Shown: positions 13,684 to 25,800 of the stretch, one piece after another | Position numbering within the stretch: the first letter of the stretch is position 1 | How the letters are laid out: each line of letters starts with the position of its first letter | Assembly: GCA_965153455.1 (NCBI GenBank) | Contig: OZ234503.1 | Span: 10,731,118 to 10,795,117, forward strand | Source of the DNA: Sphagnum compactum | Taxonomy: Eukaryota > Bryophyta > Sphagnopsida > Sphagnales | DNA length: 64,000 bases | Reading direction: 5' to 3' | Notes under the pieces: generated by a model | Databases searched by the model: none | Told to the model about the DNA's origin: nothing | The model's input: only the letters and a program-made list of their open reading frames with translations | Made by a program: the position numbers and the translations under genes

Positions 13684-14952
13684 TGGGTTTGAAAGCGCTG
13701 CTGCTGATCCAAGGCGTCATTGTGGCTACTTGTTTGTCCACTTTTGTAGCTGCTCGTCAGTTAGGACCCGAGCCATCGGCGTCGTCCCCGTCTGCATCAT
13801 CATCATCATCGTCATCCTTGTGTTCGCGAGCGCTCGCGACCACGCTGTGGGGTGCCGCTTTCGCGTTCTTCAGCTTGATGGCCGATGCATGGCCTGCCTC
13901 TAAAGCAGCCGCCTCGTTGTGGTCTGAGGGGCATTCTTTGAGCGACAGGTTGATGGCCTTCTTTTGTAATTGGACCAGTGGCTCCAATGATTGGAATTGG
14001 TAAGATTTTACAACAGATGTTCATGACCTTGAGGTTTCGCCAAATCCTTAGAAGTTCAACCAATCCTGAACTAGGACCTGATACCATGTCTATGTCTAAT
14101 AAGTTAAGGAGGGTCATAGACGACATTCTTGTTCTATTGTTTGGGATCAAGCAACCACGACCTTTCTTGAAGAGTACAAGAATAGTAGCAAGTACTTACA
14201 TTGTGCTAGGAATGAGTGATTCAACAACGTTACCATCTACACATTTCTATAAAAACGATAGTCCAGTAAAGGAGGATAATATGGCCGATGCTTTGACCCT
14301 TGGGCATAAGACGGCTGAAAATTCATGCTTGATGGAACTAACTAGAGCAGGGAAATTGGCTTTATTGGAAACTAGTATCCTTCCTAATTATAAGCAACTT
14401 CGGTTTGTAGATGGTAGGAGTGGTATAGCAACACTTATAATTAGTGTCGAAGCAATAGGATATGTCACATCTATTGTTTATAGAGCAATTCATCATTTCC
14501 CAGTGAGTCCTATAGAAGCTAAAAGCAAACCCTATAGCTTCTATAGACATCATATGACCATCGAGTAGACTTACATTTATCGAACATTTCTTGTTCTTGT
14601 GCAGGGTTCAAGTATATGACAAGAGGATTTTGACAAAACACTCCCAAACTATGAACAAGAGAATGAACAATGACTTATAGGGTTTATAGGGTTTGCTTTT
14701 AGCCTGTTGGTCATTGTTCATTCTCTTGTTCACACTTTGGGAGTGTTTTGTCAAAATCCTCTTGTCATATACTTGAACCCTGCACAAGAACAAGAAATGT
14801 TTGATAAATGTAAGTCTACTCGATGGTCATATGTGTTCATTAGTTTTGGTGGGATAGTCGTATCCGTTGTGGCCACCATACTGAATTGGCAGACCAACAA
14901 GTTTGATAGTCACACCCCTTCTGTGATACACAACTTACCTTTGCTAGGTTAA
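13684..14952 (+). pseudogene. Decayed membrane-protein gene interrupted by an inverted self-copy
   Basis: Three open segments run in order. 13684-14003 begins MGLKALLLIQGVIVATCLS, a signal-peptide-like start followed by a Ser run and a hydrophobic stretch, and ends at a GTAAGA donor-like site. 13978-14568 carries LTRAGKLALLETSILP and a membrane stretch ending AIHHFPVSPIEA. 14674-14952 continues IGFAFSLLVIVHSLVHTLG and NPAQEQEMFDKCKSTRWS, then another hydrophobic stretch. The layout (polar Leu-rich segment, membrane helix, H-x-P-V-x-x-[IL]-E, further helix) resembles a family of uncharacterised multipass proteins known mainly from fungi; I recognise it only by pattern. About 160 bp between the last two segments is an inverted copy of the gene itself and brings in stops, so the gene is probably dead. 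Exon borders in the 5' half are unresolved. Confidence 0.5.
14511..14838. repeat. Long near-perfect inverted repeat (hairpin)
   Basis: The arms are about 14549-14672 and 14709-14833, nearly identical as reverse complements, separated by about 36 bp. The left outer flank (14517-14545) is a further inverted copy of the coding junction: read on the minus strand it spells SIEAIGFAFS, the expected joint between the upstream and downstream coding pieces. The loop also contains a short direct duplication (TTATAGGG/TTATAGGG). The pattern suggests template switching within the gene rather than insertion of a foreign element. Confidence 0.85.
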
Positions 14953-16543
14953 AAATAATTTTCCTCATTTTAGTGATGAATTTTTACATAATACCCACAA
15001 CACTGATGTATATCGTCAAATGTTGTTTCGGATGTGATACGAAATAAACAAGGTTTAAAAATTATTGTCATGTATTGTTATGTGAAACACTTCTTATGAT
15101 ATCAAATGCTTATGTTTGTACACATTTAATTTGTTGAGTTCATATTGTTCTAACGTGAATTAAAAACATTTCAATCATTTTGCATAGTTATGTGATAATA
15201 TTATACGAATTAATAAGTTGGTTTCATGCTTCACATGGCATTTAACCCAAAATTACAAAAAGAAAAACTCCAACATATAATCTTCAATGTGTCTTAACAC
15301 CCTCGTAAATAAGGTGAGCTATTTTAACGTATTTTCAATCAAGTTTTGAATGTCAATGCTTGCACAATTATATTTTCAACTTTACCCATCCTTTGAATCA
15401 CATTTGAAATACTATGTGCATATTATAGATTGCCATGTTACATTAAAAAAATCATGCATGTAAATGTAGTTCCAATAAGGGAATATTTTGTTTCAAGTTT
15501 GAACGTACATTAAAAGGTTAACTCTACGTGCAATAAATTGTTGGTTCCAATTTTTATTTTAGTTTTTAAGTCCTTGAATAGTAAGTTATGAAATGTTGAA
15601 AGGATTCCACCCTTTTGACAAATCTTGTCAAAGATGTAAAATTATCCCTACTTCCATTGAGTTTGTTCAAATAGTTAACATACATATGATTCAAAACAAA
15701 AGAAAAATGGTGAGAATTTCATGAAAGGAATAATAAGTAATCATTGTTAAGTGGAAGTTGACACAAATGCCGTTTTATGACATATTGAAGAAAAATTGAA
15801 TGTGAATACAATTTTTAAAAAACACAAATCCAATTCTATAAATTTCAAACTATATGACATTTATGCATAATTCATAAAAATTTCTAATGAAAAAGTAATT
15901 TTGAACACCATATTGACTAATCAAATTTAAGAGTATTTGTTCATTAGTTCTATTATTCCAAAATTTCTCAAATTTTGTATTCAACTTAATATAAACCCAA
16001 TAAAAAGCACCATGGTTTCAAAATGAAATTTAAATAAAATCTGAATCTACTTTCTTTTGTTTTTTGTCAAAAGGATTTATTTTTTATTCCATTTTAAATC
16101 AAGGACATTTAATTGTGTACTTTAGCATGCTTTCACCCTCCATGGTTCAATTCTTATGCTAGTTCTCACAAAAGGGTGTCAACTTGGGTGAAATTCATAA
16201 GAACACATGAACTTAAGCCCTTTGATTTAACATTGCAAACAAAATGAATGATTGTTTTTTTCGAATTTTTTAATGTACCCAAGGTGACACCCATCCAATG
16301 TTAGTTAATTATTTTTGACACATGTATCAGATAATCTTTATGGTTTCATCCATTGCACTACAAAAATGTACATAAAATATTGATTAATTCACTGGTTTTC
16401 ATTTTGCAGGTTTTAAAGGATTGGATTGCTTACATGCAATGTTCCTCCAATTAATAGACAAGGTTTTGGCGCATTCCTTGCGTCCTTTGTTTATGTATGG
16501 GAAAGGTAGAATATTCATTTGTTTAACAACATAAGGAACTCAT

Positions 16544-16726
16544 GTTATTGCTTGTTTCCCATGCCTTCCACCGAGTAAATACCTTATTGCCCTACCAATC
16601 CTCTCTACATAACCATATGTAGACCATGACGAATACGAATTATTGTTTGTTTCCCATGCTTTCCACCGAGCGAATACCGTATTGCCATGTCGATCATTTA
16701 TACATAAACATATGTAGACCATGAAC
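16544..16726. repeat. Tandem duplication of about 90 bp
   Basis: Two adjacent copies share TTGTTTCCCATGC, TTCCACCGAG, AATACC and CATATGTAGACCATGA in the same order. The 60-codon minus-strand frame that spans them is repeat-driven. Confidence 0.75.
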
Positions 16727-19467
16727 CATGAGAAGTGGTTGGGGATTTACAACTACTTTTGAAGAGTGGATATGCCTTATCAATAGGCATAGTCTCCTGC
16801 TTGTTGTTAATACCTTTTTTCCTTTCTAAGAGGGTTATTGATTGATGTAAGGTGCCTTCTAAAGACATTCTTGAAATTTTTTAATGTTTTATAGAATGGT
16901 CAATACCCATGCTTCTAAAGGGTTAATGGTTATTCTTTCTTGATTTTTTAAGAATCAAACTTTGGAAATTTGGTTGTAATTGATATATGAAAATTTAAGA
17001 AGATGTATATCAAAGATATTTAAGGAAAAGGTACGACTTGTCAAGTTTTTTATTCAAAGCAAGATGAAACTATGTTCACAAATAACACTTGGTGAAATGG
17101 TATGAATGTATAAACATTGTTTTGAATTTTTTTGAATTTAACATGAATCCAATAATTTAAGTGCTAATTTTTTAACATATTAAATTAGATTATTATTATG
17201 CCTCAAATGTGCTACTTGGAAGTAAATTGGATTTTATTAATTTTGATATATTAAAAAATATATATGTATAAATTAAACATTAAAATTTTTATGAACAAAA
17301 CCATTTTTCATTAGGTGGAAATGATTTAATGTGAGAGTTCGAAGTTGAAAAATCTACATCTTAGACACCATATGTATCATTACATATGATGGATGGGTTT
17401 TATAACACATTTACTAGCCCATTTTGTTACAAACTTGAAGTGTTTGTAGAAAAGAATGATCTACATATTGTTTTTTAAATCAACATATTATGTTCACAAA
17501 TTTGCATTTTGTTTTGAAAAAGATTGTAAAGTTAAATAGTGTGTGTAAAATAATAAACCCCAAAAATGGGTAAGGACTAAGGACGATTGGAGAATTTATC
17601 AATACTATCATAATAGTCCAACATGTATTAAAAGCTCACCCCAATCTTCAAAAATTTTAAGTTTTTCTTAAAATTTTAAAAACTTGTGTTAATAGAATTA
17701 TTCAATATTCAATAAGACTAATTTGATGGGTGGGATTTCCAATACGCCCTTGATGTGTTGGGATTTCTTGTTGGCAATTTTCATAATTTTTAGACCCAAG
17801 CTCGGGGAGATATTAAATTTTGAGTAAATTTTTGTCACATAAACTAATTAAAAATTCAAATTAGTCTTTTCGCAATGGAGCTCTATGGTTAAGGTCCAAT
17901 TCACACTTGAGTTAGTGACATAAACTCGATTAGTTGTTAAAATGAATGATTAATAATGAGATTTCAAATTATGAGAAACAAGTAATTCTAAATTTGAAGA
18001 TAATTTGATATTGAAAAATGATCAGCATCATATAAGGACACGAAGGGTTTTTTTCTACAAATATTAATGCCTTTTTTGTCGACACATATGTGGTGGAAAT
18101 TTAAAAATCCTAAATTCTAAAGATTTGCAATGAAAGTATTTGGTCAAGTAACGGTGACTTGTGAATGCAAAAGAGTTTGAAATACTTTCAAACTTCACTC
18201 ATAATATGGAATAGGTTTATTTAACAAAGAATAAGATTTTTCTTTTTATTCCAAATGTTTTATAGTCTACAAGATAATGATAACATAGTTAATAAGGAAT
18301 ACAAGGAAGACTAGTTTGTGATGAAACTGCATGATAATTTGAACATGTTTGTGAAGTTTGCATTTACTGGTAATACATTTTGAATTAAAATAAATTTATT
18401 AAATTCATATACCCATATATTTATACATTTTTTTGGGTATTATTGTCAATGAAGTTGAATGTTTTACATGTAATGTTTTTTATAGTTAAGTTAATATTAA
18501 AAACAATTGAAGAAATAAATAACAATTTTTACTGTTGAATGTAAGGCATTTATTATTTTTCATGTGTAATTGAAAAGGTAAGGTAATAGCTAGAAATAGT
18601 TAAAGAAATAATTATTAATCTCAAAGATATATACTTTTTTCACCTTTCACATGTGTAGAAGAGGTAGGTTAACAACTCAAAATAGTTATTTCAAAAGCTA
18701 GTAACAATTTCAACTATGTATGGTATTTGTCCACCTTTCACTTAAACAAGTATATGTTAGAACAAAATCATGCATCAAGTCCATACTATTTCTATGGGTA
18801 GGTAGTTAAAAATAGTAGTAACAAGTAATCTCACCATGTAATTGTTTTGCCCTTTGTTGTAGGGCAAAATGAAATTTTTAGATTTGAAAAAACCATGTGA
18901 TATGGAAACATGTTAGATAATTTGAATGCAAAATGAAAAGGTTTATGATATGTCCACAAAGCTTTAGTTGTTCCTTATGCGCATTATTCATATGGAGTAT
19001 CTAACCATACATTATCAAGTTATGAACAATTTATTGTTGTGCTTTGACAAAATTCAAGTTTCACTCTATTGCACAAAAATTGAAAGAATTGAATTGTTTC
19101 AAAAATTTCACACTAACATTAGCAAACCACACCTCTTTCAAATGTTTCTTGGTCTTGCCTTGGTAGGTAGGGATATTGTGTTGAAAACCGTTATAGAGTA
19201 TAGTAGTTTCAAGGTACTTTGCCCCCTACATAGTAGCTTGTCTCTTTTATAATCTCATCATTCAATCTTTTTCAAATGTAAGGTGAGATGTTGCACTAAC
19301 CATTTGAATGAAAATATTATGTTATTTATTTTTAACATAGACATTCATTCATTGTGAATAAAATAAATGATTGAGGTTTATTGTTAACTAGTTAAGGTTT
19401 AGATTTTCAAGATAGGCAGTGTGCGCCAACAATGGAAGAGGGTGCCGACATAAGCGTTTGTTGTTTG

Positions 19468-19905
19468 TCTCTAGGTGAAGCTCTACCATTGTAATGATCA
19501 CCAGAAACAAGGGTGCTTGAAGAAGAAGAAGAAAAACAACATCAAGTTTTTCTAGTCGAATACATCCTGTGAAGGGTTAGGGTTGTGGGATTGTTGTGCT
19601 GTCTTGGTTGGTAAGAATCATGTTGTTACTATTAATATAGTTCGTCTGCATTGCTGAAAGTTGCACCTTTTTCTCAAAGGTTCTAACCTCGTGGCTTTCT
19701 TTCACATTTGTTAGAGTGGTGAAAGATGGAAAAACTCATTGTCAAACAAAAGATTGTAAGAACTATCGAATATATTCACCTTGAGTAATCACAACACAGA
19801 TGTTGGACCTCTTAATATTTGTTGCATTTGATGAATTTTCAGTATCGATCCCCATCTCTAAGTGAAGTTCTACCATTGCGATGATTGGCAGAAGCAAGGG
19901 AGCCA
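19468..19905. repeat. Diverged direct repeat pair, spacing about 385 bp
   Basis: Segments of about 47 bp at about 19470 and 19855 share TCTCTA-GTGAAG-TCTACCATTG followed by ATGAT and AGAA-CAAGGG. The pair may be the remnant of terminal repeats or of a small tandem duplication. No coding sequence lies between them. Confidence 0.45.
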
Positions 19906-21969
19906 TCGGGCAAAGCAACACTCTGAACTTTTTTTCTTTTTGTAGTGGAAGTTTGTTGATGACACTAGTGTGCATTTTGCATTACACTATGAATATTTGT
20001 TAACCTAGTTTTTATGACTCCAAGATATGTATTTTTCAAATGCTTGCCACACACCATGAAAAGGTCATGTTTAACATAAATTTTGATGCATACTACATTC
20101 TATTTGCCTTTGCTTTTGGTGTGAGCATTGTCATTAATATATATCCTCAGAGCTTAAGCTTTTTTTCCTTCTCTAAAAAATAGGTAGCCAAAACAATAAA
20201 CCATTTATTGGTATATGTTGTATATATGCAACTTTTTCAACTATACACAAGGGATGAACATAACTCTCATATGTATAATACAAGTTAAGTGCACATTATT
20301 TAACTTTTATAAATTTACAAAAGTTAGATTGGCTCAAGTTTTGCAACAATTGAAGGCCCAAGACATTTTGTTTGATTGAAACAAAATTAAATAAACATGT
20401 TATTTGATGAACAAACATTTGTGATATTCAATATGTACCAACCATGTGTGTAGGCATTTGATGCTTGAATAATAACTTGATGATTGAGCAAAGACTCTTA
20501 TGATATATATTTTTTTCAAATAAAATTAATGCAACTAGTTTTTACAATTTTATCAAAAGGATTTTTTTGCAATTGATCATTCCAATTGTTGCAATGATTT
20601 TGTTAGTATCGGAGAACTAATATTGTTTTCATTTCAGAATCTATTTACTTTTTCCTCTCTCATAAAATATTTAAATTTTTTTAATATTTAAAATGAAGAA
20701 TGTTTGTTTTATGGTACAATCACAAATGATAAATATGAGCAACATGAATTAAACTAATTTATTATGAACTTCTCGTTTAACATCAGGACACTAAAAATCT
20801 AATCCTATAAGAGCAAACAAAAGAAAATGATCAAAAAAATGTAATGAAAAAACTTCTATCACTCAATTCAACAAAATAATAAGCAACGATTGCACCATGA
20901 TTTAGAAGATAGTGAGTAAACAATTACAATGTTATTTAGCCACCATTACTAAACATGCACAATGATTAGAAAATACCATATATACAGTTCATGAAAATGT
21001 GATGGACACCATCTTTCATGCAAAATTTAGAAGATCAAAAGAATAATGTTAACCTTTGATGTTAGCTTCAATCTTCACATTAAACATCATTTGACTTGAA
21101 AAAAATAGTTGTGTCAAACAACTATGCATTGAGCATTATTACACAATCAAACTAAGGTGTGCTTAACAACTTTGTGTGTGCACAACTTCAACTCCATCAA
21201 TGATTGTCTTGGCTATTCAATAGTCACGCATTGAACATCATTGGAGTGGAAGTGACGCACATGAACATTGAATATTTCTTTTCTCAAAGCCTTTGTTATA
21301 GAAATTGAAAGCTTTCTTATGCACTTTCATCTTCTTTCTCTCCCCTCATTGGGTAAAAAAAATTTAAATTTAGTTGCATGGTTGCTCTTGTTGAAGTTTT
21401 TAACCCAATATCAATTTGATTTGATTTTTTTTCAAGTTTTTTTCTTCATGGCTAAAAAAGGTTAGATTACCCAATTGTCATGGAAAATGATTTTGACTTT
21501 GCAATTCAAAATGTTGTATTTGAATAGTTTTGAACTGGTATGGAAACTGTGAGAAGCTCATTGTTTACACATATTTTCATATAGATGTTACTAATCTTCA
21601 TGTTTCAGTGATTGTCATTGTGATGCTCGAATGTAACCTTGTCAACTTTCATCAAGACATTTTTACGCAACGATCCTATGTTTCAAAAATTAAAAGCATT
21701 TCAACCAATAATAAATGTCAACTTCAAATTAGTTGGTTATGATGAAAAGTTTAAGTTGAAAAGGGCAAATCATTCTCCTTAGATAAAGAAGACTATGCCA
21801 ACAAATTTGTCATCCATTTTGGCAACGTGATTTCTTTTGATTGTAATGAAAATTGCTCCTGCAAAAAGACAAGAAAGTCCAAGTAGTTGAAGCTTTAAGG
21901 GCATCATCCATCCATACATCCATCCATCCAGCAAACAATCATTCAGTGTGTCAATCAATCAATCACTGT

Positions 21970-22390
21970 GATTCATTTGTCCATAGATGAAGAAGTGTGT
22001 TCCATTCATTCAAAGATGAGGAGGAAGAAGTGCATTCCATTCGTTCATAAAGATGAAGAAAAAGTGCGTTCCATTCGTTCATAAAGATGAAGACGAAAGA
22101 CGGTTCCATTCGTTCATAGATGAAGAAGAAGAAGAAGAAGAAGGACGTTCCATTCGTTCATAGATGAAGAAAAAGTGCGTTCCATTCATTCATAGATGAA
22201 GAAGAAGGACGTTCCATTCGTTCATAGATAAAGAGAGTGTGTTCCATTTGTTCATAGATGAAGAAGAAGAGAATTTCATTAGTTCAGAGATGAAAAAAGT
22301 ATGTTCTATTCGTTCATAGATGAAGAAGAAGAGTGTTTCCTTCGTTCACAGATGAAGAAGTCTGTTCTGTTCGTTCATGGCTGAAGAAGG
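21970..22390. repeat. Minisatellite upstream of VPS52
   Basis: About 13 imperfect units of roughly 30-35 bp (one longer), with core TTCCATTCGTTCATAGATGAAG followed by variable AAG runs. The array ends about 455 bp before the VPS52 start, so it lies in the promoter or the 5' leader. The open frame starting at 22333 reads through its last unit and is not evidence of coding there. Confidence 0.85.
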
Positions 22391-22658
22391 AAGCAAGCAA
22401 GCCAGCCAGTCAGCCCGGCAGCCAGCATCTCACCAGCAGCAGCAGGAGGAGGAGGAAGAGCCCTCTCTTCTCTACTGGATCTGGTTTTTCTACCATTCTT
22501 GATCTGCCAGCAGCAATCCACATTTGCTTTCATGCACTTCACCCCCAAAACTTCTTCAATTGCACACAGTTGCAATCGCAAATTCGTCGCCGAAGGAAAA
22601 AAGAAAATCCCTTCCATTCTCATCACATACCAAGGTTTTGTACTTCTGAGTATTCTTG

Positions 22659-22667
<9 letters not shown>

Positions 22668-22697
<30 letters not shown>

Positions 22698-22783
22698 GTG
22701 TTTGTGGGTGTTGTTGTTTTTTCTATCTCTGAGAGAGAGAGAGAGAGAGAGAGAGAGTGTGTGTGTGTGTGTGTGTGTGTGCG
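22668..22783. repeat. GA and GT microsatellites in the VPS52 leader
   Basis: Two (GA)n runs at about 22668-22692 and 22731-22757 and a (GT)n run at about 22757-22782 lie within 180 bp of the VPS52 start codon. GA-rich leaders are common in plants. They account for the low-complexity frames called here on both strands. Confidence 0.9.
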
Positions 22784-22845
22784 CGTGTGTGCGTGTAGTT
22801 GTTTTTGTGCATGTGGGTGTATGTTTTGACGGAGGAGAGGGAAGG

Positions 22846-25800
22846 ATGAGAGAAAGCGTGGTGGGTGCATTAGTGGAGGCTTCCATGGCTTCTTCAGCTG
22901 CTGCTGCCATGGTGCGTGTTGTTCCTGGGAGTCAATCGGATCAAGCTGCGGAGCCGGCGGTGCACGACAAGACTTTAACCGCTGATGAGTATGCGCAACA
23001 GGCCTTGGAGAAGCTGTTCGCCTCGCCTCTCTTCGCGTCCTCGGTTTGCTCCTCCCTCTCCACATCTCTCCATCTCTTGTTTCTCCATCTCTCCATCTCT
23101 GTCTCCTTTCGATCCTTATAGGATAGAAGATGGGAGAGAAAGAAAATGGTGGATGGGTGCCATTTGCAGTTACCCTAATGTGGGGTTGATATGTTCCTTT
23201 TGCCCTATAACAAATAAAATAAAAATCCTCATTCAATGCAAGCAGGCAAGGAAGAGACATCTTTGATTCTAGGTCTTCCTTTGGTTTGAGAGACATTATG
23301 CCCCAAGTGAAAGAAGGAAGGAAAACACTCATTTCATGTACAGGCAGCTGAGGTGCAAAGTGAAGGATGCAAACAAAAAGCTTTGCTTGCTAGTGAAGTT
23401 GTTGTTTCTTACTTATGAGGAGTGGATGAATTGGAACCATGGCTGCAAATTGGCGCAGAAAGTGGGCATGATTGAATGGGGTTTGGATGGACTCAGGATG
23501 CTGAGCTGGGAAAAGCAGAGCAGCAAGTTGCCGACCTAACTGTCACGAGTGGTGATCTAACATTTGGGGACGAGACCAGGTCAGCTTTTGAGCAGCATTG
23601 TGTTTGTTCCTTGTCCATTTCTGAATTACTAGGGTTGCAGATCTAAGTCCATGGTGTAATGGAATGCGTGAGTAGAAGAATCAGCTCTTGATCCCTCAGA
23701 GAGAGAATGTTCAAGCTGAAGACAGAAAATCTGATCGGACCATACTTGACATGACAGTGATGAAGTCTCACTTGATGGACTACAGGAAGAGCTTGAAAAC
23801 CTCCAAGGCCAACAGGTCCCCCCCTTTCTCGCTTCTGTCCCCTCATCCATTTCACAACTTTTTCTTTGTCTTTGCAGTGTCCAGGTCCTCTGTGTACCCT
23901 TTGAGCAACTCCACCAGTGCTCAGTATGTGACCCTGCAACTTAAAATTGGATGCAGAAAAGTCAAAACATGCTGGTTTGGCTCAGCAATATGGTTTTGGC
24001 CCAATATTTTCGCACAGTTTGCTGAGGCTGGTAAAAGGCACAACAAAGCCTAGCACCTGCCAGAGAAGAGTGTAATAAACATGATCTGACTGCTGCTCCT
24101 TGTTCCCGATTGGTCAGTCATAATGATTTGTCTAGGTGGTTTGCTATCGGTAGTCTCCCACCTATTTGCAGTCCCTATTAAATTTTATGGGTGGGGTTGG
24201 AAAAAAGTAAATAACTAAACTTGGATGTGAAAAATATTTTTGCGGGGTCACATACTGAGCACTGCTGGAGATGCTCTTAGTCTGTAGATACCTACCATTA
24301 GTATCAAAGGAAAGAAGTTGCTAGAATGGTGGTTATCCTGCGCTGGGATGAAAGAGATTCTGCTCTAAGTTCAGGAATTTCTTACTTTTCTGTCATTTCC
24401 TTGTTGCTTGTTGCCACTCTTCTTGTGTTTGATGTTTTGAGTAGGACAGTGAAAAAATCCACTTTTGTAGATGATAATCTGAGATGGTGTTTGTTCAGAT
24501 GATAGCAAACATTCTTGGACAAGGCAGTCAATTACGAGAATATGCTTGTGATGTGGAGGAAAAGCTACGTCAAGTGGAGTTGGAGTCTATTCAGGTTTGT
24601 CAATGATCAGATGTGGAGTACATGGCTGAAGCAAATGTTGAGATTGGGTTCTCTGTAACAGAGATTCCTGTGTATTGCAAAGTGTGTCTAGTGAAGCTTT
24701 TGTGGGACCATACTTGGTGGAATCTGGTATGCACCTTCTGTCATGATTTGGACAAAAAGTCTCATACTTTTGAAGATGTGGCAATGAAATACTGAAAGTA
24801 TGCAAGCTTGCAGGACTACATGAAAGAGAGTGACAACCTGGTGTCCTTGCATGCAAAAATAAGGGAGTGCGATACCATTCTCACTCACATGGAGTCCTTA
24901 CTTGGTGGCTTTCAGGTAAGATGGAGGTCTAACCAGTAAAGCTCACTTCAACAACTAGACAACCCCTTATATATATATATATATATATATATATTTGCAG
25001 AGAGCTTGAGCTTCTTAGTCCTTGAGGAATGATTTGAGCAAAATAAGTCCCAGTTACTGTAGTATAAAGTATCCATGTCTGGAAGAAAAAGTAACAATAT
25101 TGTTGAGGCTGGATTGATGCTCAGTTGTACATCATCACAGACATGCTCTCATTCGTTCTGTTTTCCCTGAAGGCCTCCAACTTGCGCCCTTTTTTAAAAT
25201 TAGTTTTGAAGAGGCAGAGGTGGTTCTAATTACCTTTTGTGTTGGCATGTTATGATGTCCAGGCAGATCTGGGATCAATAAGCTCTGAGATCAAGAATCT
25301 TCAGGAGCAATCGATGAGCATGGGGATCAAACTCAGAAACCGCAAGGTAGGGCTGCAAACTACCATGATAATTAGTAACTTCACAATGGGTGACAAATGT
25401 CAATTGATGGGTCTGATGCTTTTGTGAGCTGCACTCATGAGGTCATGACCATGATCATTCCATTCATGTTTGTTTTGGTTTGATTTGGCTGGGACTGAGA
25501 AAACAGGTGCCTTCAAAGTGTTGCTGTGTTTAGTTTTCTCATAGAGATGTCTCCAGTCTTTTTTTTACCATGATATCAGAACACAACAATTTGCTGGAGT
25601 GATAGGAAATGCACACTTCATTACGTGGGTTGCTGTGTAGGTGGCAGAAGTAAGGTTGGCGCGCTTTGTTGAAGAAATGGTGGTTCCACCAAATATGATT
25701 GATACCATTGTTGATGGTGAGGTGGGCACCTTGATCTACAGCCTTCTCTTTTGTGTATGTTATGCAGAATACGATTGGAAATTAGATGTCACTGTTGTTG

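Larger units (their letters stand above)
14953..21960. other. AT-rich intergenic DNA, no gene seen
   Basis: Seven kilobases with no open frame above about 94 codons and no splice-linked coding signal. The ORFs at 18968-19252 and 21268-21465 are AT-rich and lack motifs. Local repeats are listed separately. A region at about 18480-18850 shows three or four very diverged repeats of about 115 bp (TAGAAATAGTTAAAG-like blocks beside CACCTTTCAC). Confidence 0.6.

Noticed and set aside
14078-14089. CCTGATACCATG resembling the reverse complement of a tRNA-Met primer-binding site
   Set aside because: It is only a short match, inside a protein-like frame, with no long terminal repeat or polyprotein nearby.
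22333-22845. Upstream part of a 262-codon frame ahead of the VPS52 ATG
   Set aside because: It is translated minisatellite and GA/GT repeat with no family similarity. The ATG at 22846 is the first sensible start.
22556-23332. 258-codon minus-strand frame
   Set aside because: It is the antisense of the GA/GT repeats and of VPS52 exon 1, and is dominated by Ser/Leu and His/Thr dipeptide runs.
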